From: Bacillota bacterium
GTDB lineage: Bacteria; Bacillota; Sulfobacillia; Symbiobacteriales; ZC4RG38
Assembly: GCA_021890795.1 (NCBI GenBank)
Contig: JAKKUO010000009.1
Location: forward strand, 1-64,000
DNA length: 64,000 bases
Direction: 5' to 3'
The notes under the pieces are model-generated. The model was not told the DNA's origin. It saw only the letters and a program-made list of their open reading frames with translations, and ran no database searches. How positions within the stretch are numbered: the first letter of the stretch is position 1; every line of letters begins with the position of its first letter. Positions 14,830 to 23,445 of this stretch are shown here, piece by piece. A program made the position numbers and the translations under genes.

Positions 14830-15861
14830 ATGGAGGAGCAAGTTTCGCACGGGCAGGTGAAACCGTTGATCCGCATCGAGAATCTGACCAAGGTCTACAC
14901 CACCCCTGACGGCCGGCAGATCCGGGCCCTGGATGGGGTCAGCCTGCACGTGCGCCGGGGCGAGATCTTCGGGGTGATCGGCCCCAGCGGAGCGGGAAAA
15001 TCCAGCCTGATCCGCTGCATTAACCTCCTGGAGCGGCCCACCTCCGGGTCGATCCAGGTGGACGGCAAGGAGATGACCCGGCTCTCGGGTCCGGAACTCC
15101 GGCGGGAGCGGCGGCAGATCGGAATGATCTTTCAGCACTTCAACCTCTTCTGGAGCCGGACGGTGGCTGAGAACGTCGCCTTCCCCCTGGAGATCGCCGG
15201 CTGGCCCCGGGAGAAGATCCGTCGCCGGGTGGCGGAGCTCCTGGAGCTGGTGGGGCTGACGGACAAGGCCAAGGCCTACCCTGCCCAGCTCTCCGGCGGC
15301 CAGAAGCAGCGAGTGGGGATTGCCCGGGCCCTGGCCGCGGAGCCCAAGGTGCTCCTCTCCGACGAGGCCACCTCCGCCCTGGACCCGGAAACCACCGATC
15401 AGATCCTCGCCCTTCTCCGGCGGATCAACCGGGAACTGGGGCTGACCATCCTCCTGATCACCCACCAGATGGAGGTGGTCAAGGCCATCTGCGACAGCGT
15501 GGCGGTCATGAGCCAGGGGCGGGTCCTGGAGGCCGGTCCGGTGCTGGAGTTGGCTTCCCGGCCGGGGTCCCACCTGGGGCGGATGCTCCTGCCTTCCTGG
15601 AATGGGCTCACCCCCTCCCCCGGCTCGAGCCTGGTGGCCCTCACCTTCGCCGGCCAGGTGGCCCTTGAGCCGGTGGTCACCCGGGTAGCCCGGGATCACG
15701 GGATGGACATCAACATCCTCGCCGGTGAACTGGATGCCTTTGGCAGCGTCCCCGTGGGCCGGTTGCTGGTGGAACTCCCCCGGGTGGGGGAGGAGCTGCA
15801 GGCGGTGCTGGCAGACCTTTCGGCCCGGGGCGTGCGGTGGGAGGTGGTCGCCCGTGGCTGA
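14830..15861 (+). CDS. metN: Methionine ABC importer, ATPase
   Basis: 343-residue ATPase of the MetNIQ D-/L-methionine importer. Walker A GPSGAGKS, signature LSGGQKQR and Walker [13 protein letters not shown] are intact. Residues about 260-340 form the C-terminal NIL domain, where methionine binding inhibits transport in this family. ATG 14830 lacks a clear ribosome site before it. It lies 13 bases past the riboswitch T-run, so translation starts only on read-through transcripts. It overlaps metI by eight bases. Confidence 0.95.
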   Translation: MEEQVSHGQVKPLIRIENLTKVYTTPDGRQIRALDGVSLHVRRGEIFGVIGPSGAGKSSLIRCINLLERPTSGSIQVDGKEMTRLSGPELRRERRQIGMIFQHFNLFWSRTVAENVAFPLEIAGWPREKIRRRVAELLELVGLTDKAKAYPAQLSGGQKQRVGIARALAAEPKVLLSDEATSALDPETTDQILALLRRINRELGLTILLITHQMEVVKAICDSVAVMSQGRVLEAGPVLELASRPGSHLGRMLLPSWNGLTPSPGSSLVALTFAGQVALEPVVTRVARDHGMDINILAGELDAFGSVPVGRLLVELPRVGEELQAVLADLSARGVRWEVVARG

Positions 15862-16531
15862 GCAGACCATCCTCGGCCTGGACCCGAGCCGGATTCCGGA
15901 TATCCTGACCGCCACCTGGGAGACCCTCCTGATGGTCGGCTGGGCGGTGCTGGGGATCCTGGCCTTCGGCATCCCCCTGGGGGTGCTCCTGGTGGTGACC
16001 GACACCGGGGGGATTCTGGAGAACCGGCCCCTGAACCGGGTGCTGGGCTTTGTGGTGAACCTCGGCCGTTCCTTCCCCTTCATCATCCTGCTGGTGGCCC
16101 TGGTGCCCGTCACCCGGCGGGTGATGGGAACCACCATCGGCCTCCGGGGCGCGGTCTTCCCCCTGATCGTCGCGGCCATCCCCTTCATGGGCCGGCAGGT
16201 GGAGAGCGCCCTCCGGGAGGTGGACCGGGGGCTGATCGAAGCCGCCCTGGCCATGGGGGCCACCCCCGGGCAGGTAATCGTCCGGGTCCTTCTCCGGGAG
16301 GCTCTCCCGGGCCTGATCCGGGGCACCACCATCATGATCATCAGCCTCATCGGCTACTCCGCCATGGCCGGCGCCGTGGGCGGTGGCGGCCTGGGGGACC
16401 TGGCCATCCGCTACGGCTACATGCGCTTTGAAACCCCGGTGATGATCGCGACCCTAATCATCCTGGTCATCATGGTTCAGTTGATCCAGTGGCTCGGCGA
16501 CTGGCTGGCCCGGCTCCTGGACCGGCGCTAA
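15854..16531 (+). CDS. metI: Methionine ABC importer, permease
   Basis: 225 residues, about five transmembrane helices, with the EAA loop EAALAMGATPGQVIVRVLLR that docks on MetN. GTG 15854 overlaps the end of metN. The reading frame extends upstream inside metN but only this start gives the family's N-terminus (LTATWETLLMVGWAVLG). Confidence 0.95.
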   Translation: MAEQTILGLDPSRIPDILTATWETLLMVGWAVLGILAFGIPLGVLLVVTDTGGILENRPLNRVLGFVVNLGRSFPFIILLVALVPVTRRVMGTTIGLRGAVFPLIVAAIPFMGRQVESALREVDRGLIEAALAMGATPGQVIVRVLLREALPGLIRGTTIMIISLIGYSAMAGAVGGGGLGDLAIRYGYMRFETPVMIATLIILVIMVQLIQWLGDWLARLLDRR

Positions 16532-16666
16532 CCCGGCGGGAGCGGGCAGGCCGGCGGGAGGCCGGAACCCGGCGGAAAAGACCCCGGGCCGGCTGCCGGC
16601 CGCACCGAGCCGCTGTGTCATAGCCGTGTCGACAGCGATATCCGTTGAGGAGGGGTCTACACAGAG

Positions 16667-17509
16667 ATGAAGCGTCCCATCCGCGTTCTGCTGGCTGCTG
16701 CCCTGGCCGTCCTGACCCTGGCGGGCTGCGGCCAGAAGTCCGCTGCCCCGGAGTCCAGCGGCGCTGCCGGCGAAGAGGCCGGGAAGAAGGTCCTGGTGGT
16801 CGGCGCGACCCCGGTGCCCCACGCCCAGATCCTCCGGGACGTGGTGGCGCCCCTGCTGGCCAAAGAGGGCATTGAACTGCAGGTGAAGGAGTTCACCGAC
16901 TACGTCCAGCCCAACCTGGCCCTGGCGGACAAGCTGATCGACGCGAACTTCTTCCAGCACATCCCGTACCTCGAGAAGTTCAGCGCCGAGCGGAACCTGG
17001 ACCTGACCTACACCGTCCGGGTCCACATCGAGCCGATGGGGGTCTACTCCCAGAAGGTGAAGTCCCTGGCAGAGCTGCCTGACGGCGCGACCGTTGCGAT
17101 CCCCAACGATCCCACCAACGCCGGCCGGGCCCTGGTGCTTCTGGCGCAGCAGGGCCTCCTGAAGCTGAAGGAAGGGGTCGGTTTCGCCGCGACGGTGAAC
17201 GACATCGTCGAGAACCCGAAGGGGCTGAAGATCAAGGAGCTGGAGGCGGCGCAGCTGCCTCGGGCCCTGGCGGACGTGGACGCGGCGGTGATCAACACCA
17301 ACTACGCCCTGGAAGCGGGGCTGAACCCGGCCAAGGATGCCCTGGCCATCGAGTCCGGCCAGGACAACCCCTACGCCAACGTCCTGGCGGTCCGCAAGGG
17401 CGACGAGAACCGGCCGGAGATCCAGGCGCTGAGCCGGGCCCTCACCTCGCCTGAGGTCAAGGAGTACATCGAGAAGAACTACCAGGGCGCGGTGGTGCCG
17501 GCGTTCTAG
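16667..17509 (+). CDS. metQ: Methionine-binding lipoprotein
   Basis: 280-residue NLPA/MetQ solute-binding lipoprotein. Signal peptide with lipobox LTLAGC (Cys near residue 21) anchors it to the outer face of the membrane. The family motifs GATPVPHAQIL, FTDYVQPNLAL and NANFFQH-like (DANFFQHIPYL) are present. AGGAGGGG precedes ATG 16667. It lies 135 bases after metI; it belongs to the same SAM-controlled operon. Confidence 0.95.
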   Translation: MKRPIRVLLAAALAVLTLAGCGQKSAAPESSGAAGEEAGKKVLVVGATPVPHAQILRDVVAPLLAKEGIELQVKEFTDYVQPNLALADKLIDANFFQHIPYLEKFSAERNLDLTYTVRVHIEPMGVYSQKVKSLAELPDGATVAIPNDPTNAGRALVLLAQQGLLKLKEGVGFAATVNDIVENPKGLKIKELEAAQLPRALADVDAAVINTNYALEAGLNPAKDALAIESGQDNPYANVLAVRKGDENRPEIQALSRALTSPEVKEYIEKNYQGAVVPAF

Positions 17510-17534
17510 GTGCACCGCCACCGCCCCACCGAGC

Positions 17535-17567
17535 AACCGCCGGCGGGGGGAGACCCCGCCGGCGGTT
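17535..17567. terminator. Bidirectional terminator between met and liv operons
   Basis: 14-bp perfect stem AACCGCCGGCGGGG (17535-17548) / CCCCGCCGGCGGTT (17554-17567), with CTTACTTT following on the plus side. It separates metQ from the convergent livF 12 bases on. Confidence 0.8.
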
Positions 17568-17579
17568 CTTACTTTGGCT

Positions 17580-18293
17580 CTACCTTCCCAGATACGCCTC
17601 CTTCACCCTGTGGCTCCGGGCCAGCTCCGGCCCGGGGCCGGAGAGGACCACGGTGCCGGCCTCCAGGACGTAGCCCCGGTGGGCGATGCCCAGGGCCATG
17701 TGGGCGTTCTGCTCCACCAGCAGGATGGTGGTGCCCTGCCGGTTCAGTTCCCGGAGGATGCTGAAGATCTCCTTCACCAGCACCGGCGCCAGCCCCATGG
17801 AGGGCTCGTCCAGGAGCAGCACCCGGCCCCGGGTGAGGAGCGCCCGGGCCAGGGCCAGCATCTGCTGCTCTCCCCCGGAGAGGGTGCTGGCGACCTGGTG
17901 CCGGCGGTCCCACAGGCGCGGGAAGAGGGAGAAGACCCGGTCAAAGTCCCGGCGCAGCCCCTCCTGGTCCTTCCGCCGGAGCCAGGTGGCGAGTTCCAGG
18001 TTCTCCATCACCGTCAGGCTGGGGAAGATCCCCCGGCCTTCGGGGACGTGGGCGATGCCCAGGGTCGTCACCTCGTGGGGCCGGAGCCGGGTGAGGTCCC
18101 GGCCCCCGAGGCGGATCGACCCCGCGGCCACCGGCACCAGCCGGGAGATGGCCCGGAGGGTGGTGGTCTTCCCCGCCCCGTTGGCCCCCACCAGGGCCAC
18201 CAGTTCCCCCTCCTCGACGGTGAGGGAGACGTCCCGCACCGCCCGGATCGCCCCGTAGTCCACCGCCAGGCCTTCCACCTCCAGGAGCGGCAC
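17580..18293 (-). CDS. livF: Branched-chain amino acid ABC importer, ATPase 2
   Basis: 237-residue LivF-type ATPase with VGANGAGKTT, LSGGEQQMLALARAL and LLLDEPSMGLAP, the last being typical of LivF. Last gene of the livJHMGF operon. GTG 18293 directly abuts the livG stop (TAG-GTG). It pairs with LivG to drive the LivHM channel. Confidence 0.95.
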   Translation of the reverse strand: MPLLEVEGLAVDYGAIRAVRDVSLTVEEGELVALVGANGAGKTTTLRAISRLVPVAAGSIRLGGRDLTRLRPHEVTTLGIAHVPEGRGIFPSLTVMENLELATWLRRKDQEGLRRDFDRVFSLFPRLWDRRHQVASTLSGGEQQMLALARALLTRGRVLLLDEPSMGLAPVLVKEIFSILRELNRQGTTILLVEQNAHMALGIAHRGYVLEAGTVVLSGPGPELARSHRVKEAYLGR

Positions 18294-19130
18294 CTAGCTC
18301 ACCTCCTGCTGGCCCAGGTACGCCTCAATCACCCGGGGGTCGGACTGGATCGCCCGGGGATCCCCCTCGGCGATGGTCCGGCCGAAGTCCAGCACCAGGA
18401 CCCGCTGGCAGATACCCATGACGATGGGCATGTGGTGCTCGATGAGAAGAATGGTCAGGTCAAACTGCTCCCGGACCCAGCGGATGAGCTGCATCAGCTC
18501 CTCGCCCTCCTGGGGGTTCATCCCCGCGGCGGGCTCGTCCAGGAGGAGCAGACGGGGCCGGGTGGCCAGGGCCCGGGCGATCTCCAGCCGCCGCTGCTCG
18601 CCGTAGGCGAGGCTCCGGGCTGGCCGCTCGGCCTTGTCCGCCAGCCGGAACAGGTCCAACAGTTCCAGGGCCTGGCGCCGGAGGGCCGCCTCCCGCTCCC
18701 GGAAGCGCCGGCTCCGCACCAGCGCGTCCCACAGGCCGTAACCGGCCCGGAAGCCCATGGCCACCAGGAGGTTCTCCAGCACGGTCATGCCGCCGAAGAG
18801 CCGGATGTTCTGGAAGGTCCGGGCCACCCCCATCCGGGTGATGGCGCTGGCGGGAAGGCCGGTGATCTCTACCCCGCCCAGGAAGATCCGGCCGGCGGTG
18901 GGCCGGTAGACCCCGGTGAGGACGTTGAAGACCGTGGTCTTCCCCGCCCCGTTGGGGCCGATGAGCCCGACCAGCTCGCCCCTCTGCACCGTCAGGTTGA
19001 AATCCTCCACCGCCCGGAGGCCACCGAAGGCCATGGTGACGCCCCGGGCCTCCAGGAGGGGCGGGGCGGCCGGGTGGGGCGGGGCGCCGGCCCCGGGGCC
19101 TGCCGCCCGGTCTGCCGCCATGCCCGCCAT
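18294..19130 (-). CDS. livG: Branched-chain amino acid ABC importer, ATPase 1
   Basis: 278-residue LivG-type ATPase: IGPNGAGKTTVFN, ARTFQNIRLF (a LivG hallmark), LAYGEQRRLEIARAL and LLLDEPAAGMNP. An N-terminal Ala/Pro-rich extension of about 22 residues precedes the domain. ATG 19130 shares one base with the livM stop (TGATG). The C-terminus ends IEAYLG, as in the family. Confidence 0.95.
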   Translation of the reverse strand: MAGMAADRAAGPGAGAPPHPAAPPLLEARGVTMAFGGLRAVEDFNLTVQRGELVGLIGPNGAGKTTVFNVLTGVYRPTAGRIFLGGVEITGLPASAITRMGVARTFQNIRLFGGMTVLENLLVAMGFRAGYGLWDALVRSRRFREREAALRRQALELLDLFRLADKAERPARSLAYGEQRRLEIARALATRPRLLLLDEPAAGMNPQEGEELMQLIRWVREQFDLTILLIEHHMPIVMGICQRVLVLDFGRTIAEGDPRAIQSDPRVIEAYLGQQEVS

Positions 19131-20086
19131 CAGGTCGCCACCCCCTTCTCCCGCCGGGGCCGGAGGAGCCGGCCGAGGTCCGGGGGCCGGAGGCCCATCA
19201 GCCCCCGGGGCATCCGGAGCATGATGAGGATCAGGATCAGGGGGCCGACCACCGGCCGCCACTCCTTCAGCCCCCGGAGCATCTCCATCAGGGCCGTGTA
19301 CAGGGTGGCCCCCAGCACGGATCCGGCGAGGCTCCCCATCCCGCCCAGATAGACCATCACCAGCATCTCCGTCGACTTGATGTAGTCAAAGCTCCGAGGG
19401 TGGATGTACTGGAGCAGGTGGCCCCAGAGGGCGCCGGCAGCCCCGGCGATGGTCCCGGCGATGACCAGGGCGAGGAGCTTCAGCCGCCGGACCTCCGCGC
19501 CCATCAGCTCTGCCGCGATGTCGCTCTCCCGGATGGCCACCCAGAGTCGGCCGTAGTTGGACCGGACCAGGTTCCGCAGCACCAGAAGGCTGAGGGCCGT
19601 CAGGGCATAGACCCAGAGGAGGTTGGTGGCCCGGGGCAGCCCCGGCAGCCCCCGGGGGCCTCCCAGGTAGTCGATGTTGTTGATCAGGTTGACGACGATC
19701 ATGTTGAAGCCCAGGGTGATGATGGCCAGGTAGTCGCCGAAGGTGGTGAAGGCTGGGATCCCCACCAGCCAGGCGAAGAACCCCGCGGCCACCGCCCCGG
19801 CCAGGAGGGCCAGGGGAAAAGGCAGGTGCCACTTGACGGTGAAGAGGGCGGAGACGTAGGCGCCCACGGCCATGAACCCGGCGTGGCCGATGGCGAACTC
19901 CCCGAGGTAGCCGTTCACCAGATTGAGGCTGGCGGTGAGCATGATGTTGATGCCGATGAGCTGCAGGATCTGCAGGAGGTAGCCGCTGACCAGTCCGGCC
20001 CGGCCCAGGAGGTGGACGGCGACCACGGCCAGCGTCAGGCCGCCCCAGAGGAGGAGGGATTGCCAGCGCTTCACCGGCGTGTTCAC
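19130..20086 (-). CDS. livM: Branched-chain amino acid ABC importer, permease M
   Basis: 318 residues with about nine hydrophobic helices and the LivM core motifs LNLVNGYLGEFAIGHAGFMA and GDYLAIITLGF. GTG 20086 starts seven bases after the end of livH. Works with LivH as the membrane channel. Confidence 0.95.
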   Translation of the reverse strand: MNTPVKRWQSLLLWGGLTLAVVAVHLLGRAGLVSGYLLQILQLIGINIMLTASLNLVNGYLGEFAIGHAGFMAVGAYVSALFTVKWHLPFPLALLAGAVAAGFFAWLVGIPAFTTFGDYLAIITLGFNMIVVNLINNIDYLGGPRGLPGLPRATNLLWVYALTALSLLVLRNLVRSNYGRLWVAIRESDIAAELMGAEVRRLKLLALVIAGTIAGAAGALWGHLLQYIHPRSFDYIKSTEMLVMVYLGGMGSLAGSVLGATLYTALMEMLRGLKEWRPVVGPLILILIMLRMPRGLMGLRPPDLGRLLRPRREKGVAT

Positions 20087-20093
20087 CGTCCTC

Positions 20094-20978
20094 TCAGACC
20101 TTCTTCACAACCGGCCGGCCGAGGAGGCCGGTGGGCCGGAGGAGCAGCACCAGGATCAGGATGGCGAAGGCGATGCCGTCCCGGTAGGTGGAGGGGAGGT
20201 AGGCGGCGACGAAGACCTCGGTGGACCCGAGGATCACCCCGCCCAGCATCGCCCCGTCAATGAGGCCGATGCCCCCCACCACCGCCGCGATGAAGGCCTT
20301 CCACCCCACGACGATGCCCATGTAGGGGTCCAGGACCGGGTAGGCCTGGGCGTAGAGGATGCCGCCGGCCGCGGCCAGGGTCGAGCCGAGGACGAAGGTA
20401 AAGATGATGATCCGGTCCACGTTCACCCCCATCAGCCCCAGGATCTCCGGATTGTCCGCGACGGCCCGCATCGCCTTGCCGACCAGGGTGTGCCGGACCA
20501 GGTACCGGAGGGCCAGCATCAGGGCCAGCGCGGTGCCGATGATGAGGAACTGGAGGCTCGTGAGGGCCACCCCGCCCAGGTCCCAGGCGGCGGTCTCCAG
20601 GAGCCGGGGGAAGTTCCGGGGCTCGGCCCCCACGGTGGCCCGGGTGAAGTTCTCGAGGAAGAGCCCCACCCCCAGCGCGGTGATCACCAGGGACATCCGG
20701 GGCGCGCCGGCCTCCCGGAGGGGCCGGTACGCGACCCGCTCCACGGTCACCCCCAGGAGAGCGGTGAGGACCATGCTGCCCAAGAGGGTGGCGACGAAGG
20801 GCAGTTTCAGGTAGGTCGCCAGGAAGAAGCCGATGAACGCCCCGGCCATGAAGATGTCGCCGTGGGCGAAGTTGATCAGCTTGAGAACGCCGTAGACCAT
20901 GGTGTAGCCCAGCGCGATGAGCGCGTAGATGCCGCCGAGCTGCAGGGCGTTGAGAAGTTGCTGAATGAAGATCGCCAC
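20094..20978 (-). CDS. livH: Branched-chain amino acid ABC importer, permease H
   Basis: 294 residues with the LivH signatures GGIYALIALGYTMVYGVLKLINFAHGD at the N-terminus and GLMGVNVDRII with the following helices. GTG 20978 is preceded by AAAGGAGG at good distance. It lies 85 bases from the livJ stop. Confidence 0.95.
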   Translation of the reverse strand: MAIFIQQLLNALQLGGIYALIALGYTMVYGVLKLINFAHGDIFMAGAFIGFFLATYLKLPFVATLLGSMVLTALLGVTVERVAYRPLREAGAPRMSLVITALGVGLFLENFTRATVGAEPRNFPRLLETAAWDLGGVALTSLQFLIIGTALALMLALRYLVRHTLVGKAMRAVADNPEILGLMGVNVDRIIIFTFVLGSTLAAAGGILYAQAYPVLDPYMGIVVGWKAFIAAVVGGIGLIDGAMLGGVILGSTEVFVAAYLPSTYRDGIAFAILILVLLLRPTGLLGRPVVKKV

Positions 20979-21063
20979 GGACCTGCCTCCTTTGATTCGC
21001 CTCTTGATCTGCCTCCTCTGGCTGGTCCAGTTACGGCGGAGGGTGCCGCACCGGGCACCCTCC

Positions 21064-22227
21064 TTATGGGTTTACCGTGGTCTCGTACCGGAACTCGCCG
21101 CCCTCGATCTTCAGTACCACCGCAGGCTTGACCGGGTCGTTCTTCCCGGCGTAGGTGATGGTGCCGGTCACCCCCTGGAAGCCCTCGGTGGCGGCGATGG
21201 CGTCCCGGATTTGGTCCCGGCCCAGGCTGCCCGCCCGCTCGATGGCCTGGAAGAGGATCCGGGCCGCGTCGTAGGTGAGGGCTGCGGCCGCATCGGGCAC
21301 CTGCCCGTACTTGGCCTTGTACTTCTCGACGAACTCCTTCACTGCCGAGCTATCCGCGGTGGGGGTGTAATGGTTGGTGAAGTAGGTGCCCTCCATGTCG
21401 GCCCCGCCCAGCTCGACGAGCTTGGGGCTGTCCCAGCCGTCGCCGCCGAGGAAGGTGACGTTCAGTCCGAGCTTCCGGGCCTGCTGCACCTGCAGGGGCA
21501 CCTCGTTGAAGTAGTTCGGGAGGAAGAGGACCTCGGGATGGGTGGCCTTGATCTTGGTGAGCTGAGCCGAGAAGTCCTTGTCTTGGGTGGTGTAGGTCTC
21601 ATAGGCGGTGATGGTTCCGCCCATCTTCTCGAACTCTTGCCGGAAGACCTCCGCCAGCCCCTTGTTGTAGTCCGAGGCCACGTCATAGAGCACCGCGGCC
21701 CGCTGGGCGCCGAGCTGTTCCCGGGCAAACTTGGCGGCCACGTACCCCTGGAAGGGGTCGATGAAACAGGCCCGGAAGACGTAGGGCTTGTCCTGAGTCA
21801 CCTCCGGGTTGGTGGCCCAGGGGCTGATGGTCGGCACCTTCGCCTCTTCGGCGATGGGAGCGCCGGCGTTGGTGGCCTTGGAGGACATCGAGCCGATGAT
21901 GGCGACCACCTGGTCCTGGTGGATCAGCTTCTGGAAGACGTTGGCGGTCTGAACCTGGTCGTTCTGGTCGTCCTCGATGATCATCCGCACCTTGAGCTTC
22001 TTCCCGCCGACGTTGATGCCGCCGGCGGCGTTCACCTCCTCAGCCGCCATCTCCGCGGCGTTCCGGGTGGACTGGCCGAGGGCGGCGATGTCGCCGGTGA
22101 TGGGGGCCGAGACGCCGATCTTGATTACGTCGGCCCCGTCCCCACTGCCGCCCGGGCTGCCGCAGCCGCTGAGGAGTATGGCTGCCGCGGCCGCCGCGAG
22201 GGCGCCCCGGCCGATGCGACGGAACAT
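21064..22227 (-). CDS. livJ: Branched-chain amino acid-binding lipoprotein
   Basis: 387-residue type I periplasmic-binding-fold lipoprotein. Lipobox LLSGCGS (Cys about residue 22) follows a basic, Ala-rich signal peptide. IKIGVSAPITGDIAALGQ starts the mature domain as in LivJ/LivK. AGGAGGTG stands seven bases before ATG 22227. First gene of the liv operon and, as usual, probably the most highly expressed. Substrate class is inferred from the operon. Confidence 0.93.
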   Translation of the reverse strand: MFRRIGRGALAAAAAAILLSGCGSPGGSGDGADVIKIGVSAPITGDIAALGQSTRNAAEMAAEEVNAAGGINVGGKKLKVRMIIEDDQNDQVQTANVFQKLIHQDQVVAIIGSMSSKATNAGAPIAEEAKVPTISPWATNPEVTQDKPYVFRACFIDPFQGYVAAKFAREQLGAQRAAVLYDVASDYNKGLAEVFRQEFEKMGGTITAYETYTTQDKDFSAQLTKIKATHPEVLFLPNYFNEVPLQVQQARKLGLNVTFLGGDGWDSPKLVELGGADMEGTYFTNHYTPTADSSAVKEFVEKYKAKYGQVPDAAAALTYDAARILFQAIERAGSLGRDQIRDAIAATEGFQGVTGTITYAGKNDPVKPAVVLKIEGGEFRYETTVNP

Positions 22228-22557
22228 GGGTACGCACCTCCTGTCCTCTGTCTATGTCGCTCTACCGGTGCCATTCCTGTTCCAATGACTCTGATACCAC
22301 CTGCTAATCAGAATTCCTCCATTATTGCGTTGTATTGAGCAACTATGCCGGGCGCCTGGGGAGCGATGGGTGAGGACCGGCCCGGGAAGCCGGTCCTCAA
22401 GGCCGTTCTCCGGTGCCGGCCCTAGGGGCCGGTCTCAGGCGGCCCTTGGGGCCGGTCCCTGGCGTCGGTCCTGATGGAACGGACTGCCTTGCCATTATCT
22501 ATCAATTTATGGTATGTTTTCCAGAGAGAAGAGCGTAGCCCGGAGAGGGGGTGTGTG
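22228..22557. other. Intergenic region between livJ and the EspG-like gene
   Basis: Holds the leaders of two divergent units. A 10-bp inverted repeat GAGGACCGGC (22372-22381) / GCCGGTCCTC (22389-22398) is followed by three or four degenerate GGCCGGTC direct repeats (about 22410-22470). The plus-strand promoter is given separately. No livJ promoter could be assigned with confidence. Confidence 0.5.
22489..22518 (+). promoter_or_regulatory. Promoter of the EspG-like gene
   Basis: -35 TTGCCA (22489-22494), 18-base spacer, -10 TATGTT (22513-22518), about 40 bases before the likely start. The patch is much more AT-rich than its surroundings. Confidence 0.55.
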
Positions 22558-23445
22558 GTGGTGATGGTCCTGCACATCCACGAAGTCTTCGCCCTGGCGG
22601 CGATGGCCGGCGCCGACGAACTGCCCAACTTCCCGGATCCCTTTCCGGGCCGGCTGGCGGCCGAAGTGCGGGCGGTCCTGGCCCAGGCCCGGGCGGCGCT
22701 GGCGGACCGGGGGGTGATCCGCCTGCAGGGGGACGGCACCTATACCCCAGACCCTGCCGCCGCCCCGCTCTTGGCCGCCTGCCTCCTGCCGGAGGTGGCG
22801 ATTACGGCCACCTTCGCCGGCCCGGGGGAGCCGCCGGCGGTCCGGCGGTTCCAGATTGCGGGGGAGGCGGCCCTCGAGGTGCGGATCCGGTGGCCCGAGG
22901 ATCCCACCTGCGAGCTGCTGCCTCTGGCCGGTACCGGCGAGGTGGTCCGGGAGTTGGCCGCCTTCTTCCGGCTGCCCGGGGGGAAGGAAACGCCGGCATC
23001 TTTTGGCCCGGCCTCCGGTGGGAGCGGCCGGCTGCCGGCGCCACGGCTGGAGGAGGCCCGGGCCCTGGCCGGGGCTGCCGGGCCCGATGCGGCCCGGAGG
23101 CTACTGGAAGGGACCGGGGTGTCCCCCGGGGTCGCGGGGGCGCTGGCGGCGGCGCTGGCCCGACCGGCGGGAAACGGCGCCCTGGTGGGGTTCTGCCGGA
23201 AGGAGGCGGGCTGGAGCGTCCGGGGGTTTGGGCTGCTGGCCGGGGAGGGCGGCCTCTGGCTCCTCCGCCCCTTTGCCCGGGCGGGGACTGAGTGGGTGGA
23301 GGTTTCGCCGGCCACCCCGGCGCAGGTGGTCGCGGCGGTGGCGGAGCTTCTGACCTCGGCTGCCGCGGAGGGTGACCGGGTTCGGGCCGGACAAAGCCCG
23401 GGCACGGGCGTCCTCGCTGGCCTATGGAACGGAGGTGCGCCGTGA
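22558..23445 (+). CDS. EspG-like ESX secretion chaperone (tentative)
   Basis: About 295 residues, soluble, no signal peptide. The order of segments (a start like LHIHEVFALAAMAGADELPNFPDPF, a helical RAVLAQARAALADRGVI stretch, then a beta-rich middle and a C-terminal half with a helix bundle) resembles EspG-family proteins, the cytosolic chaperones of ESX/type VII substrates. The stop overlaps the next gene, a WXG-like secreted protein, as GTGA, which fits a chaperone-substrate pair. The start is one of four adjacent codons (GTG 22555, 22558, 22561, ATG 22564); 22558 is seven bases after GGAGAGGGG. Assignment rests on pattern and context, so it is moderate. Confidence 0.5.
   Translation: MVMVLHIHEVFALAAMAGADELPNFPDPFPGRLAAEVRAVLAQARAALADRGVIRLQGDGTYTPDPAAAPLLAACLLPEVAITATFAGPGEPPAVRRFQIAGEAALEVRIRWPEDPTCELLPLAGTGEVVRELAAFFRLPGGKETPASFGPASGGSGRLPAPRLEEARALAGAAGPDAARRLLEGTGVSPGVAGALAAALARPAGNGALVGFCRKEAGWSVRGFGLLAGEGGLWLLRPFARAGTEWVEVSPATPAQVVAAVAELLTSAAAEGDRVRAGQSPGTGVLAGLWNGGAP

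Noticed and set aside
17574-19352. Plus-strand open frame of nearly 600 codons opposite livF and livG
   Set aside because: Antisense of two intact ABC ATPase genes; no recognisable domains.
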